Both the position numbers and the translations under genes were made by a program. A DNA stretch of 64,000 bases from NCBI GenBank assembly GCA_036373915.1, contig DASUUU010000044.1:1-64000 (forward strand), in the 5' to 3' direction. The stretch comes from JASLBX01 sp036373915. Lineage in GTDB: Bacteria > Actinomycetota > Actinomycetes > Jiangellales > Jiangellaceae. Of this stretch, positions 52,778 through 62,845 are shown piece by piece (the stretch's first letter is position 1; each line of letters opens with the position of its first letter). Under the pieces are notes generated by a model, which saw nothing but the letters and a program-made list of their open reading frames with translations, was not told the origin of the DNA and searched no databases.

Positions 52778-53254
52778 TCAGTGCGGATCGGGCCGGGCGT
52801 CCTCGTCAGACTCGTCCGGCGGAACCCGGCAGGCGAGTTCCAGGCGATAGCCCGCTACGGCCACCGCCACGCCGGCGACGGCCACCGCGGCGGCCAACAG
52901 AGCGCGGTCGCGAGCGACCGTGCCGCTCAACTGGTCGAGCACGACTCCACCGATTCCCGCGTAGACACCGGCCAGGATCACGCCGAACACCGACGCTGCC
53001 TTGCCGAGCGCGAGCAGCCGCGCCACCACAAGTGCATCGACGCGGCCGTCGTAACGCCGCTCACTTATCCAGCCACGCGCAACACGGGCTCCGAGCAGCA
53101 GGAGGAACGCCATCACCGCGAGCACTATCGCCAGCACCCATGGCACCGAGGGCAAGGCACCGGTCGCCACCTTGACGAGCCGGCCGAACAGCCAACCCAC
53201 CGGGATGCCGGCCAGCCCGACCCACAGCAGGTTACTGATCTTGGTGGCGCGCAC
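52778..53254 (-). CDS. DUF3180 membrane protein (Rv3605c-like)
   Basis: A 158-residue membrane protein with four helices (LLWVGLAGIPVGWLFGRLV; VPWVLAIVLAVMAFLLLLG; LALGKAASVFGVILAGVYAG; ALLAAAVAVAGVAVAVAGY). Members always follow folK in actinobacteria, but the function is unknown. GTG 53254 starts five bases after the folK stop with GAGGGAC as ribosome site, so the two are coupled. Confidence 0.9.
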   Translation of the reverse strand: MRATKISNLLWVGLAGIPVGWLFGRLVKVATGALPSVPWVLAIVLAVMAFLLLLGARVARGWISERRYDGRVDALVVARLLALGKAASVFGVILAGVYAGIGGVVLDQLSGTVARDRALLAAAVAVAGVAVAVAGYRLELACRVPPDESDEDARPDPH

Positions 53255-53259
53255 GTCCC

Positions 53260-53829
53260 TCAGGCTGGCAGCTCGAGCTCGACGTCGTCCAGCCGCCTGA
53301 CCCCCGACTTGGAAACGGCGTCGCTCAGCTCGCCTACCCGGCCGAATCCGGGGACGGAGAACTCCGGATCGACCTCTGCCCACGGCACCAGGACGAACGC
53401 TCGCTCGGTGAGCCGGGGGTGTGGAACCTGCAGGTCTTCGTCCTCGACGGTCTTGTCGCCCACCGCCAGCACGTCCACGTCGAGCGTCCGCGGGCCTTTC
53501 GGCACCTCGCGGGTCCGCCCGAATGCGTCCTCAGCGGCCTGGCAACGCTCCATGAGTGAGCGTGGTGAGAGGGTCGTGTCGACCACCAGCACCGCGTTGA
53601 GGAACGGCGGCTGTTCCGCGGGGCCGCCGACCGGTTCGGTCTCGTAGACGGACGAGACCGCGACGGCAACTATCTCGGACGAGTCGGTCAGCGCGTCGAC
53701 CGCCGCCTGCAGGTATTCCAGCCGGTCGCCCAGGTTGCTCCCGAGGGCGAGTGCGGCACGGCGGAGGGGACGAAGGTCTCCTGTCAGTGTGTCGGCGTCC
53801 ACGACGGCAGGGTTCGGGAAGTTGGTCAC
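53260..53829 (-). CDS. folK: 6-hydroxymethyl-7,8-dihydropterin pyrophosphokinase
   Basis: Transfers pyrophosphate from ATP to hydroxymethyl-dihydropterin in folate synthesis. 189 residues: ALALGSNLGDRLEYL is the N-terminal signature, QPPFLNAV the pterin-binding loop, and GPRTLDVDVLAVG the metal-binding motif. The GTG start overlaps the folB stop by four bases. A 25-residue N-terminal extension precedes the usual start. Confidence 0.96.
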   Translation of the reverse strand: MTNFPNPAVVDADTLTGDLRPLRRAALALGSNLGDRLEYLQAAVDALTDSSEIVAVAVSSVYETEPVGGPAEQPPFLNAVLVVDTTLSPRSLMERCQAAEDAFGRTREVPKGPRTLDVDVLAVGDKTVEDEDLQVPHPRLTERAFVLVPWAEVDPEFSVPGFGRVGELSDAVSKSGVRRLDDVELELPA

Positions 53830-54188
53830 GTGCGGGCCCTTCGAATCGTCACGGTCACGTCACCGAACGGCACCCGCATCGGCGCCTCCGGCTTGTGCAC
53901 GGTCACTTCGACGTCCTGGACGTGGACGAACGTCAGACAGACGTCGGCAATACGCTGAGCGAGTGTCTCGATCAGCTTGACCGGCTCCCCCGCGATGACA
54001 CCGACGACCCGCTCGGCAAGGTCGCCGTAGTCGACGGTGTCGGCGAGATCGTCTCTGGCTGCCGCAGCGCGGGTGTCGACGCCTAAGACGACGTCCGCAA
54101 GGAACTCCTGGCCGGCTTCATGCTCCTTCGGGAGCCAGCCATGCCGGCCCCGGGCAGAGAGTCCGCGCAGCGCGATGCGGTCAGTCAC
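53826..54188 (-). CDS. folB: Dihydroneopterin aldolase
   Basis: Converts dihydroneopterin to hydroxymethyl-dihydropterin and glycolaldehyde. 120 residues, the full family length. GLSARGRHGWLPKEHEAGQEF is the N-terminal signature with the substrate-binding Glu, and VTVHKPEAPM the C-terminal one with the catalytic Lys. It is followed by folK with a GTGA overlap. GTG start. Confidence 0.96.
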   Translation of the reverse strand: MTDRIALRGLSARGRHGWLPKEHEAGQEFLADVVLGVDTRAAAARDDLADTVDYGDLAERVVGVIAGEPVKLIETLAQRIADVCLTFVHVQDVEVTVHKPEAPMRVPFGDVTVTIRRART

Positions 54189-54248
54189 ATCACGACCCTA
54201 GCCTCCCGGAGGGCCGGACCGTGCCACCGGTCCGGTGAGGTTGACCAC

Positions 54249-54656
54249 TCAGCGAGGCTCTTCCACAGCAGACGCGTGGTGAACCCACATCCGCCACCTG
54301 CCGTCGAGGTAGCAGAACACATTGCTGGCCACGGCCCGCCCACCTGCGAACATCGTCTCGGGCATCCCTTCGGGAGCCGACAGCAGATTCTCGGTACAAC
54401 TGATCACACCGACGTCACCTAACCGGCGGGCCTGGGTGTCGGTCAGGACGAACTGCAGGTACGGCGTGCTGGCCAGAATCGCAGCCCAGGACCTCATGAC
54501 CGCCTTGGCGCCGTGAATCGGCGGCAGGCCGGGGTGGACGCAGACCGCCTCGTCGCCGTCAACCCACAGGGCCGTCAGAGCGTCCAAGTCACCTTGCTCG
54601 AGGGCCTCGTAGAACGCAGAATTCGCCGCCAGCAGGTCCGATTCGGTGGTGCTCAC
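54249..54656 (-). CDS. SnoaL/NTF2-like small protein in the folate operon
   Basis: A 135-residue NTF2-fold protein (NSAFYEALEQGDLDALTALW; VHPGLPPIHGAKAVMRSW; CTENLL; SNVFCYLDGRWRMWVHHAS). The fold serves small-molecule binding and isomerases; the function here is unknown. Its GTG start overlaps the folP stop by four bases (GTGA), and folB follows 60 bases on, so it is embedded in the folate operon. Confidence 0.88.
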   Translation of the reverse strand: MSTTESDLLAANSAFYEALEQGDLDALTALWVDGDEAVCVHPGLPPIHGAKAVMRSWAAILASTPYLQFVLTDTQARRLGDVGVISCTENLLSAPEGMPETMFAGGRAVASNVFCYLDGRWRMWVHHASAVEEPR

Positions 54657-55594
54657 TCGGGCGCCTCGTCGCTCAATCCACCGGTCGCACTCGGCCCCTC
54701 ACTCGTCCCTCGCTCGGGCGCCTCGTCGCTCCACCGCCTGGCGACTTTGACCGCATCCAGCGACCCCGGCACATCATGAACCCGCACGCACCACGCGCCG
54801 GCCAGGGCGACAAGCGTCGACAGGGCAGCCGTGGCGGCGTCGCGCCCGTCCGGCGGACGCTCCCGTCCGCTGGCCGGGTCAGCCAGCAACGTACCGAGGA
54901 AGCGCTTGCGGGACGCCGCGACGAGAACGGGATAACCAAGCTCCATCAGGTGGCCCAGCCGGTGCAGCAGCGTCCAGTTGTGCTCTCCCGTCTTGGCGAA
55001 ACCGAGCCCTGGATCGATGATGATCTGGTCCTCGCGGATGCCGGCAGCGACCGCCGCGTCGATCTGGGGTCGCAGCTCTGCCACGACCTCCGCCGTCACG
55101 TCCTCGTAGTTGGCGCGCGCCTGCATATCGGCCGAATGGCCGCGCCAGTGCATGAGGATGACCGGCAAGCCGGATTCGGCGACCACCTTGAGCATGTCCG
55201 GATCCGCTCGACCGCCGGACACGTCGTTGACCAACCGAGCTCCCGACTCGATCGCCTGCTCCGCCACGACAGCGCGCATTGTGTCGATAGAGACCGGCAC
55301 ACCGGCTGTTGCGAGCTCGCGGACGACGGGCATGACCCGGCGCAACTCCTCGCTGACCGGCGGGCGTTCCGCGCCAGGACGGGTGGACTCGCCGCCGACG
55401 TCGACCAGATCGGCGCCCTGGGCCGCAAGGCGGAGGCCGTGGTTGATCGCATCCGCGGGCTCGAACCATCGTCCACCGTCGGAGAACGAATCCGGAGTGA
55501 CGTTCACCACGCCCATCACCAGGCAGCGGTCGGGCTTGGGCAACCCGCCCACGTACGCCGCAGGACGGCCCAGTGGGCGCTCGACTCCCGTCAC
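54653..55594 (-). CDS. folP: Dihydropteroate synthase
   Basis: Condenses p-aminobenzoate with dihydropterin pyrophosphate; the sulfonamide target. 313 residues from GTG 55594. Signature blocks are VMGVVNVTPDSFSDGG (residues 26-41), DVGGESTRPGA, NDVSGG and IIDPGLGFAKTGEHN. The C-terminus ends in an unusual tail in which SDEAPE occurs twice, created by a DNA duplication (54656-54731). The frame is open upstream to 55738 without homology. Confidence 0.96.
   Translation of the reverse strand: MTGVERPLGRPAAYVGGLPKPDRCLVMGVVNVTPDSFSDGGRWFEPADAINHGLRLAAQGADLVDVGGESTRPGAERPPVSEELRRVMPVVRELATAGVPVSIDTMRAVVAEQAIESGARLVNDVSGGRADPDMLKVVAESGLPVILMHWRGHSADMQARANYEDVTAEVVAELRPQIDAAVAAGIREDQIIIDPGLGFAKTGEHNWTLLHRLGHLMELGYPVLVAASRKRFLGTLLADPASGRERPPDGRDAATAALSTLVALAGAWCVRVHDVPGSLDAVKVARRWSDEAPERGTSEGPSATGGLSDEAPE
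54656..54731. repeat. 19-base direct repeat in the folP tail
   Basis: Bases 54656-54674 and 54713-54731 are identical (CTCGGGCGCCTCGTCGCTC), 57 bases apart, in frame. The duplication adds about 19 residues to the C-terminus of dihydropteroate synthase and leaves the coupled downstream start codon in place. Confidence 0.85.
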
Positions 55595-55688
55595 TCCGCT
55601 CAGCCTACGCGGGACGGGCCCCGCGACGTGGTCGACCCGCGCAGGGCGGCAACAAGCACGAACCGAACCCCGCCTGATGGGACCAGGG

Positions 55689-55777
55689 TGTGAAGAAGTG
55701 CGGCACGATCTTGAAAATTCGCCGGATTTAACCGACACAGATGGATTCTCGTCAAGATCGTGCCGACACTCTTCACA
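55689..55777. repeat. Long imperfect palindrome between folE and folP
   Basis: Arms 55689-55714 and 55752-55777 pair at 22 of 26 positions, the mismatches forming one internal loop; the innermost 13 bases (GGCACGATCTTGA) and outermost eight are perfect. The centre is 37 bases, close to the 38-39 of the TGATCATGCAA family, but the arms are unrelated. It may end or attenuate the ftsH-folE transcript before folP. Confidence 0.8.
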
Positions 55778-55834
55778 GCCCGGACACTGGCGGCCATCGG
55801 GCTGCCGGCCGGGGTGGCGCGATCGGCGAGTTGC

Positions 55835-56494
55835 TCAGCGGCCGAGGATGAGGCTCATCGCCTCTGCGCGAGTTGCCGACGCTCGCAACTGCCCGCGTAC
55901 CGCGCTCGTCACGGTCTTCGCACCGGGCTTGCGAACGCCACGCATGGTCATGCAGAGGTGCTCGGCTTCGATTACCACGATCACGCCTCGCGGCTCGAGC
56001 AGTCGCATCAGCGAGTCGGCGATCTGCGTGGTGAGACGCTCCTGGACCTGTGGGCGCTTGGCGTACACGTCCACGAGGCGGGCGAGCTTGGACAACCCGG
56101 TGATCCGCCCGTCCTCCCCAGGGATGTACCCGACGTGCGCGAAGCCGTAGAACGGCACCAGGTGGTGCTCGCAACTCGAGGCCAGCTCGATGTCCTTGAC
56201 CAGCACCATCTCGTCGTGGCCAAGCTCGAACGTCGTGGTGAGCACCTCGGCGGGATCCTGATGCAGGCCGCGGAACATCTCCTCGTACGCCCGGGCCACC
56301 CGCGCCGGGGTGTCCCGCAGGCCATCGCGCGTCGGGTCGTCGCCGATCGCGATGAGCAGCTCGTGAACCGCCTTCTCGACGCGAGCGTGGTCGAACGGCT
56401 TGGTGGTGTATCGCTGCAGGTCCGGCTCAGCGACCTCGCGGTCAGGGAGTTCGCCGTCCGGGTCGGGCTCACGATCCGGTAGCTCGGAAGGCAC
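55835..56494 (-). CDS. folE: GTP cyclohydrolase I
   Basis: Opens GTP to dihydroneopterin triphosphate, the first step of folate synthesis. 219 residues. The zinc site is Cys in ASSCEHHLVPFYG and Cys in EHLCMTMRGVRKPG; GYIPGEDGRITGLSKLARLVDVYAKRPQVQERLT holds the catalytic His/Ser region in its usual order. GTG 56494 begins 10 bases after the ftsH stop. An acidic 30-residue N-terminal extension (DREPDPDGELPDREVAEPD) is poorly conserved. Confidence 0.96.
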   Translation of the reverse strand: MPSELPDREPDPDGELPDREVAEPDLQRYTTKPFDHARVEKAVHELLIAIGDDPTRDGLRDTPARVARAYEEMFRGLHQDPAEVLTTTFELGHDEMVLVKDIELASSCEHHLVPFYGFAHVGYIPGEDGRITGLSKLARLVDVYAKRPQVQERLTTQIADSLMRLLEPRGVIVVIEAEHLCMTMRGVRKPGAKTVTSAVRGQLRASATRAEAMSLILGR

Positions 56495-56504
56495 GATCGT
56501 GACC

Positions 56505-58532
<2,028 letters not shown>

Positions 58533-58742
58533 AATTCGGAGCCGGATGGCCCCGGTCCTCCTGCTTGTCGGTCACCTGGTGGCAGCGGTGTCCAGCGGTC
58601 TGGCCGCCGGAAATACCAGATCATATGACGGTACACCGCCCCCGCCTTCTGACGGGCATGCCCGCCGGTCCCTGCTGAGATGGGAACGCCGGGTTCGTCC
58701 GGCATGTTCCCTGGCCAGGCTGCATGTGGCCGACTTCTCAGG

Positions 58743-58759
58743 AGGTTCTCAGCGAACCT
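58743..58759 (-). terminator. Hairpin downstream of hpt
   Basis: AGGTTC (58743-58748) and GAACCT (58754-58759) with a five-base loop, directly beyond the hpt stop on the minus strand and ahead of the ftsH promoter region. Confidence 0.5.
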
Positions 58760-58760
58760 T

Positions 58761-59312
58761 TCACGCATATACGTGCGGGGCCAGCGTGGCGACCACGCGG
58801 AGATTGCGGTACTTCTCGGCGAAGTCGAGGCCGTAGCCCACCACGAACTCGTTGGGAATATCGAAGCCGACATACCGGACGCCCACGGCCGTCTTGGCAG
58901 CTTCCGGCTTGCGGAGAAGCGCGCATGTCTCGACCGACGCGGGTCCTCGTGAGCGCAGGTTCGAGATCAGCCAGGACAGCGTCAGGCCGGTGTCGATGAT
59001 GTCCTCGACCACGAGCACATGTCGGCCGGTCAGATCGGTGTCGAGGTCCTTGAGAATGCGAACCACTCCGGAGGACTTCGTCCCCGAGCCGTACGACGAG
59101 ACGGCCATCCAGTCCGTTTCGACCTGGCGGTTGAGCGCTCGCGACAGGTCGGCCATCACCATGACGGCACCTTTCAGCACGCCGACCAGCAGCAGATCAC
59201 GTCCTTCGTAGTCCCGCTCGATCTCAGTGGCCAGTTCGGCGAGCCGGCTCTGGATCTCTGGCTCGGACAAAAGGACCTTCTCGAGATCCGTGCTGATGTG
59301 TTCGGGGTCCAC
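58761..59312 (-). CDS. hpt: Hypoxanthine(-guanine) phosphoribosyltransferase
   Basis: Salvages hypoxanthine and guanine with PRPP. 183 residues from GTG 59312. VLVVEDIIDTGLTL is the PRPP-binding motif, LVGVLKGAVMVMADL holds PPi loop residues, and FVVGYGLDFAEKYRNL closes the purine pocket. The open frame extends into tilS to 59432 but homology starts at VDPEHISTDLEKVL. It follows tilS, as in many bacteria. Confidence 0.96.
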   Translation of the reverse strand: MDPEHISTDLEKVLLSEPEIQSRLAELATEIERDYEGRDLLLVGVLKGAVMVMADLSRALNRQVETDWMAVSSYGSGTKSSGVVRILKDLDTDLTGRHVLVVEDIIDTGLTLSWLISNLRSRGPASVETCALLRKPEAAKTAVGVRYVGFDIPNEFVVGYGLDFAEKYRNLRVVATLAPHVYA

Positions 59313-59344
59313 GAACCGTAGCTTTTCATACCCGGATCGGACAC

Positions 59345-60358
59345 TCAGCGCGAAGGTGCGAATCGCAGCATTCGACCGGTTCGCGTGGCGCGTACCGGCC
59401 CGGGCAGGTCGATGCCGCGTTGTCCGTGCCATCGGGTGATCAGGGTGTCAACGGCGTCAACGTGCGCCGCGGTCAGGTCGGTAGAGGGACAGCCGGCCTT
59501 GATCGCCGCCCGACGAATCGTGCGGGTGCGTACCGCCCGTGGCAGTTCGGCCAGCCGTGCAACGTCGAGTTCTAGCTGATCAGGGTGACTCTGGTGGTGC
59601 TCCAACCCCACCGACGTCACCTCGATCTTGGCTTCGACAAGCGCCCGGTCGGCCCAGGCGTCGAGCGCGTCAGCATCGGCTCGCAGCAGCGCCGCAGTCC
59701 GGCTCAGCGCCTCGGCGACGCCTGGCCCAAGCTCGGCCTCGAGAACGGGAAGTACACGATGCCTGACACGCGCCCGGGCGAAAGCCGGGTCGGCGTTGTG
59801 CGGGTCGTCCCAGGGTTTGACGTCCGGTGGCAGCGCCGCCCGTGCCGTCTCTCGTGACACGCCCAGCAACGGGCGCCGGTACCTACCCGACACCGCCGGC
59901 ATCCCGCTGAGCGACCGCGGCCCGGATCCCCGCGCCAGCCCGAGCAGTACGCTCTCTGCCTGGTCGTCGCGGGTGTGACCGAGCAGCACGGCCGATGCGT
60001 CGTAGCGGTCCGCGGCCGCGTCGAGCGCGGCGTACCTGGCCGCCCGCGCATTTCCCTCGGGGCCGTGGCCCCGCTCCGGCACGCGGACATGCACGACTTC
60101 GACCGGGTCAAGCCCGAATCGGGTGAGCAGAACGGCCGTCTCGCGGGCTCGCTCCGCCGAGCCGGACTGTAGCCCGTGGTCGACGACCACTCCTCCGGCC
60201 GGGCGGGCGTCCCGCTGGCAGGTCCAGCCGAGTGCTGCCGCGAGGGCGAGCGAGTCGGCCCCACCCGAACACGCGGCGAGGACGACCCGCGCGGCGTCCG
60301 CATCGGCAAGCGCGTTTCGCACTGCCCGGCGGACGGTGAACTGCTCCTGGTCAGCCAT
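59345..60358 (-). CDS. tilS: tRNA(Ile)-lysidine synthetase
   Basis: Converts C34 of the tRNA-Ile CAU anticodon to lysidine so that it reads AUA. 337 residues: the PP-loop ACSGGADSLALAAAL (SGGADS at 31-36), GHTRDDQAESVLLGLARGSGPRSLSGM, and a short C-terminal region lacking the extra TilS_C domain of E. coli, as usual in actinobacteria. ATG 60358 overlaps the zinc protease stop by 8 bases; TTG 60367 is also possible. Confidence 0.95.
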   Translation of the reverse strand: MADQEQFTVRRAVRNALADADAARVVLAACSGGADSLALAAALGWTCQRDARPAGGVVVDHGLQSGSAERARETAVLLTRFGLDPVEVVHVRVPERGHGPEGNARAARYAALDAAADRYDASAVLLGHTRDDQAESVLLGLARGSGPRSLSGMPAVSGRYRRPLLGVSRETARAALPPDVKPWDDPHNADPAFARARVRHRVLPVLEAELGPGVAEALSRTAALLRADADALDAWADRALVEAKIEVTSVGLEHHQSHPDQLELDVARLAELPRAVRTRTIRRAAIKAGCPSTDLTAAHVDAVDTLITRWHGQRGIDLPGPVRATRTGRMLRFAPSR

Positions 60359-61427
60359 CTCCGTCAACCCGGCGCACCCAAGCGACCGAGTCGGTGATCT
60401 CAGCGAGCGTCGGCAGGGTCTCAGCCGACTCCCACACCTTGTTGAACCCGCTCATGCCGACCTCGTCGACCACGCTGCGAACGAATCGCGCCCCGTCCCG
60501 GTACTGGCGCATCTTGGCATCGAGCCCCAGCAGGCGGCGAGCCGTCCGCTCCAGGCCCTTGGCGCTCACCCGGCGGCGCTGGAACTTGTGCCGGATCTTC
60601 TCCACGCTCGGGACGACCTCCGGCCCGACCCCGTCCATCACGACCTCGGCATGGCCCTCGAGCAATGACATTGCCGCGGTAACCCGGTCGATGACGGCTC
60701 GCTGGGCCGGCGATTGGACCAGGTCGAGAAGCGATCGGGACTCCTGATCCGCGCCTGGCCTGATCACCGAGCGCACCACCTCACCGAGCCGGGCGACGAA
60801 CACCGCCGTGTCGGTCTCCGTGGCCTCGACGAACTCGGTGATCTGGTCGCGGAGGTACTGGCGCATCCACGGCACCGCGGTGAACTGGACCCGATGGGTC
60901 TCCTCGTGCAGGCACACCCACATCCGGAAGTCCCGCGGGTCGACCTTGAGCTCCCGCTCGACATGGACCACGTTGGGCGCAACGAGTAGCAGGCGGCCGG
61001 CAGCCCCGTCGGAGTCGGCCCAGAACGGATCGAACTGGCCGAGCACCTTTCCGGAAAGGAACGCGAGCAGGGCGCCCGTCTCGAGACCGGTGACCTTGGG
61101 GCCGACCTGCTCCATCAGCCCACCGGGTGTGCGCATGCCACGGAGCTTGCGGGTCAGTGGCGTGATCAGCTCGCGCATGCCGTCCGCATTGGCCTGCACC
61201 CAGCCGCCACGGTCGACCACGACCACAGGAGCGAAGTGCGCCGAACCGTCAAGGCCGGTGAACTCGCGTACCGGCGCCTCGGCCGCTTCGGCGAACGCGT
61301 GGAGATCCGCCACGACCTCGCGTGCCTCCGCTCGCGTGGTCTCCGGACCCGGCCTGGTCAACCGGCGAGCAGTGGCAACCGCGAGCTGCCAGTCGATCAT
61401 TTCCGCGGGCGCCTCGGTGTTCGTCAT
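60351..61427 (-). CDS. Zinc-dependent metalloprotease (F420-biosynthesis-associated type)
   Basis: A 358-residue protein of the actinobacterial family often labelled coenzyme F420 biosynthesis associated (TIGR03624/DUF2342, Rv3626c-like). LHEETHRVQF (HEETH at 174-178) is the HExxH zinc motif, and EGHAEVVMDGVG supplies a further ligand. No signal peptide is seen, so it is probably cytosolic; the substrate is unknown. Coupled to tilS by an 8-base overlap and 15 bases after dacB. Confidence 0.9.
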   Translation of the reverse strand: MTNTEAPAEMIDWQLAVATARRLTRPGPETTRAEAREVVADLHAFAEAAEAPVREFTGLDGSAHFAPVVVVDRGGWVQANADGMRELITPLTRKLRGMRTPGGLMEQVGPKVTGLETGALLAFLSGKVLGQFDPFWADSDGAAGRLLLVAPNVVHVERELKVDPRDFRMWVCLHEETHRVQFTAVPWMRQYLRDQITEFVEATETDTAVFVARLGEVVRSVIRPGADQESRSLLDLVQSPAQRAVIDRVTAAMSLLEGHAEVVMDGVGPEVVPSVEKIRHKFQRRRVSAKGLERTARRLLGLDAKMRQYRDGARFVRSVVDEVGMSGFNKVWESAETLPTLAEITDSVAWVRRVDGDG

Positions 61428-61442
61428 GCCGTCAAAGCTACG

Positions 61443-62828
61443 TCAGCCGGCCTGAGAAGTCGGCGTCGCGCATCCGCATCCGGCTAAGGATGCCGCCACC
61501 TCATCGAGGGCCACGCGGGCTTCGAGCGCGTTGCCGGCGTCGTTGGACAGCAGCGCGAACGCGTACGCCACCCCGCCGTCCCCTGTGACCACTCCGGCCA
61601 GTGAGTGGACGCCGGTGAGCGTGCCGGTCTTGGCTCTGACCTGCCCGGGAGCGTCCTCAACGCGCTCGCGGAGGGTGCCGTTGAAGGCGGCGACGGGAAG
61701 GCCGATGATCACCGCGCGAAGGTGGGCATTGGCCGGATCTGCCGCGATGCCCAGCAGGTCCGTCAGCGCCCTCGCCGGCACAGCATTGCCGCGGGCCAGC
61801 CCACTGCCGTCCAGGATCGTCATTTCCGACGTGTCGATGCCCATCTCGGCGAGCACCGCGACGACGGCGCTCGATGCCTCCTCCGAGCTGCCCGGGCGGC
61901 CGAGGCCGATGGCGACGTGGCGGGCCAGGATCTCGGCCATGTCGTTGTTGCTGGACGCAATCACGTACTCGACTATGTCGCTCACCGGTGCCGATTCGGC
62001 GACGACCAACGGCGCGGCGTCCTGTCGCGACGGAACACGGGCGGGCGGGCCTTCGACGGTGACGCCCTCGGCCGACAGCAGGTCGGCGAACGCGGTCGCG
62101 GCGGCAAGGGCGGGGTCGCTCGCCCGGGCGGCGAAGCCCGGCCTGGTCCGCCCGCCGTCGACGGCGAGCGCGGTCACGGGGGCCGCGACCCCGGTCGAGA
62201 CGTAGGTCGAGCGCCAGGCCGGGTTTATCGACGGACCGCTGAACATCGAATCGTCGAAGCCGAGCGCGACCTGATCGACACCCGACTCGCGCAGCACTGC
62301 GGCAGTCTGCTTTGCGAGTTCGGCGAGGGAAGTGGATTCGCGCATCAGCGGGTCGGCCGTGAACAGCGTGGGATCGCCGCCGCCCACCAGCACGATCTCA
62401 TCATCACTCTCCCCCGGGACCACGCTGGTAGTGAAGCGCACGTCGGGACCGAGCACCTCGAGTACGGCGCCGGCAACGAGCAACTTGAGCGTGCTGGCCG
62501 GGGTCAGCGCCAGGTCAGCAGACTGTTCGTACAACACTTCCGCTGTGGTCAAGTCGGTGACGATCACACCGATCCGCCCGTCCAGGTCGGACTGAGCTAT
62601 CGCATCGTCCAGCGTGGCGGCGATCTCGGCCGCGGGTGGCGCTTCGCGCTTTGCTGCGGCCAGGACGGTCGGCGCCGACTCGGCCTCGGCAGCAGGCATC
62701 GGATTCAACGTGGCCGGTGGCGGCGGCGGCTCGAACGGGTTGTCGACGAGTTCGACGTACGCCACGGCCGAACCGGCGCCGGCGGTTATCAGGCCGGCTA
62801 CCACCACGGCAACGGCGCGACGGGACAC
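61443..62828 (-). CDS. dacB: D-alanyl-D-alanine carboxypeptidase/endopeptidase (PBP4, S13)
   Basis: A low-molecular-mass penicillin-binding protein of about 461 residues that trims peptidoglycan peptides outside the membrane. N-terminal anchor helix (AVAVVVAGLITAGAGSAVAY), Pro-rich linker, then the three catalytic motifs: STLK (112-115), SNN in ASSNNDMAEI, and KTG in VRAKTGTLTG. The start is unclear: GTG 62828 lacks a ribosome site; CTG 62849 would overlap the upstream stop as CTGA. Confidence 0.93.
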   Translation of the reverse strand: MSRRAVAVVVAGLITAGAGSAVAYVELVDNPFEPPPPPATLNPMPAAEAESAPTVLAAAKREAPPAAEIAATLDDAIAQSDLDGRIGVIVTDLTTAEVLYEQSADLALTPASTLKLLVAGAVLEVLGPDVRFTTSVVPGESDDEIVLVGGGDPTLFTADPLMRESTSLAELAKQTAAVLRESGVDQVALGFDDSMFSGPSINPAWRSTYVSTGVAAPVTALAVDGGRTRPGFAARASDPALAAATAFADLLSAEGVTVEGPPARVPSRQDAAPLVVAESAPVSDIVEYVIASSNNDMAEILARHVAIGLGRPGSSEEASSAVVAVLAEMGIDTSEMTILDGSGLARGNAVPARALTDLLGIAADPANAHLRAVIIGLPVAAFNGTLRERVEDAPGQVRAKTGTLTGVHSLAGVVTGDGGVAYAFALLSNDAGNALEARVALDEVAASLAGCGCATPTSQAG

Positions 62829-62845
62829 AGGAAGACGGTACGGCT

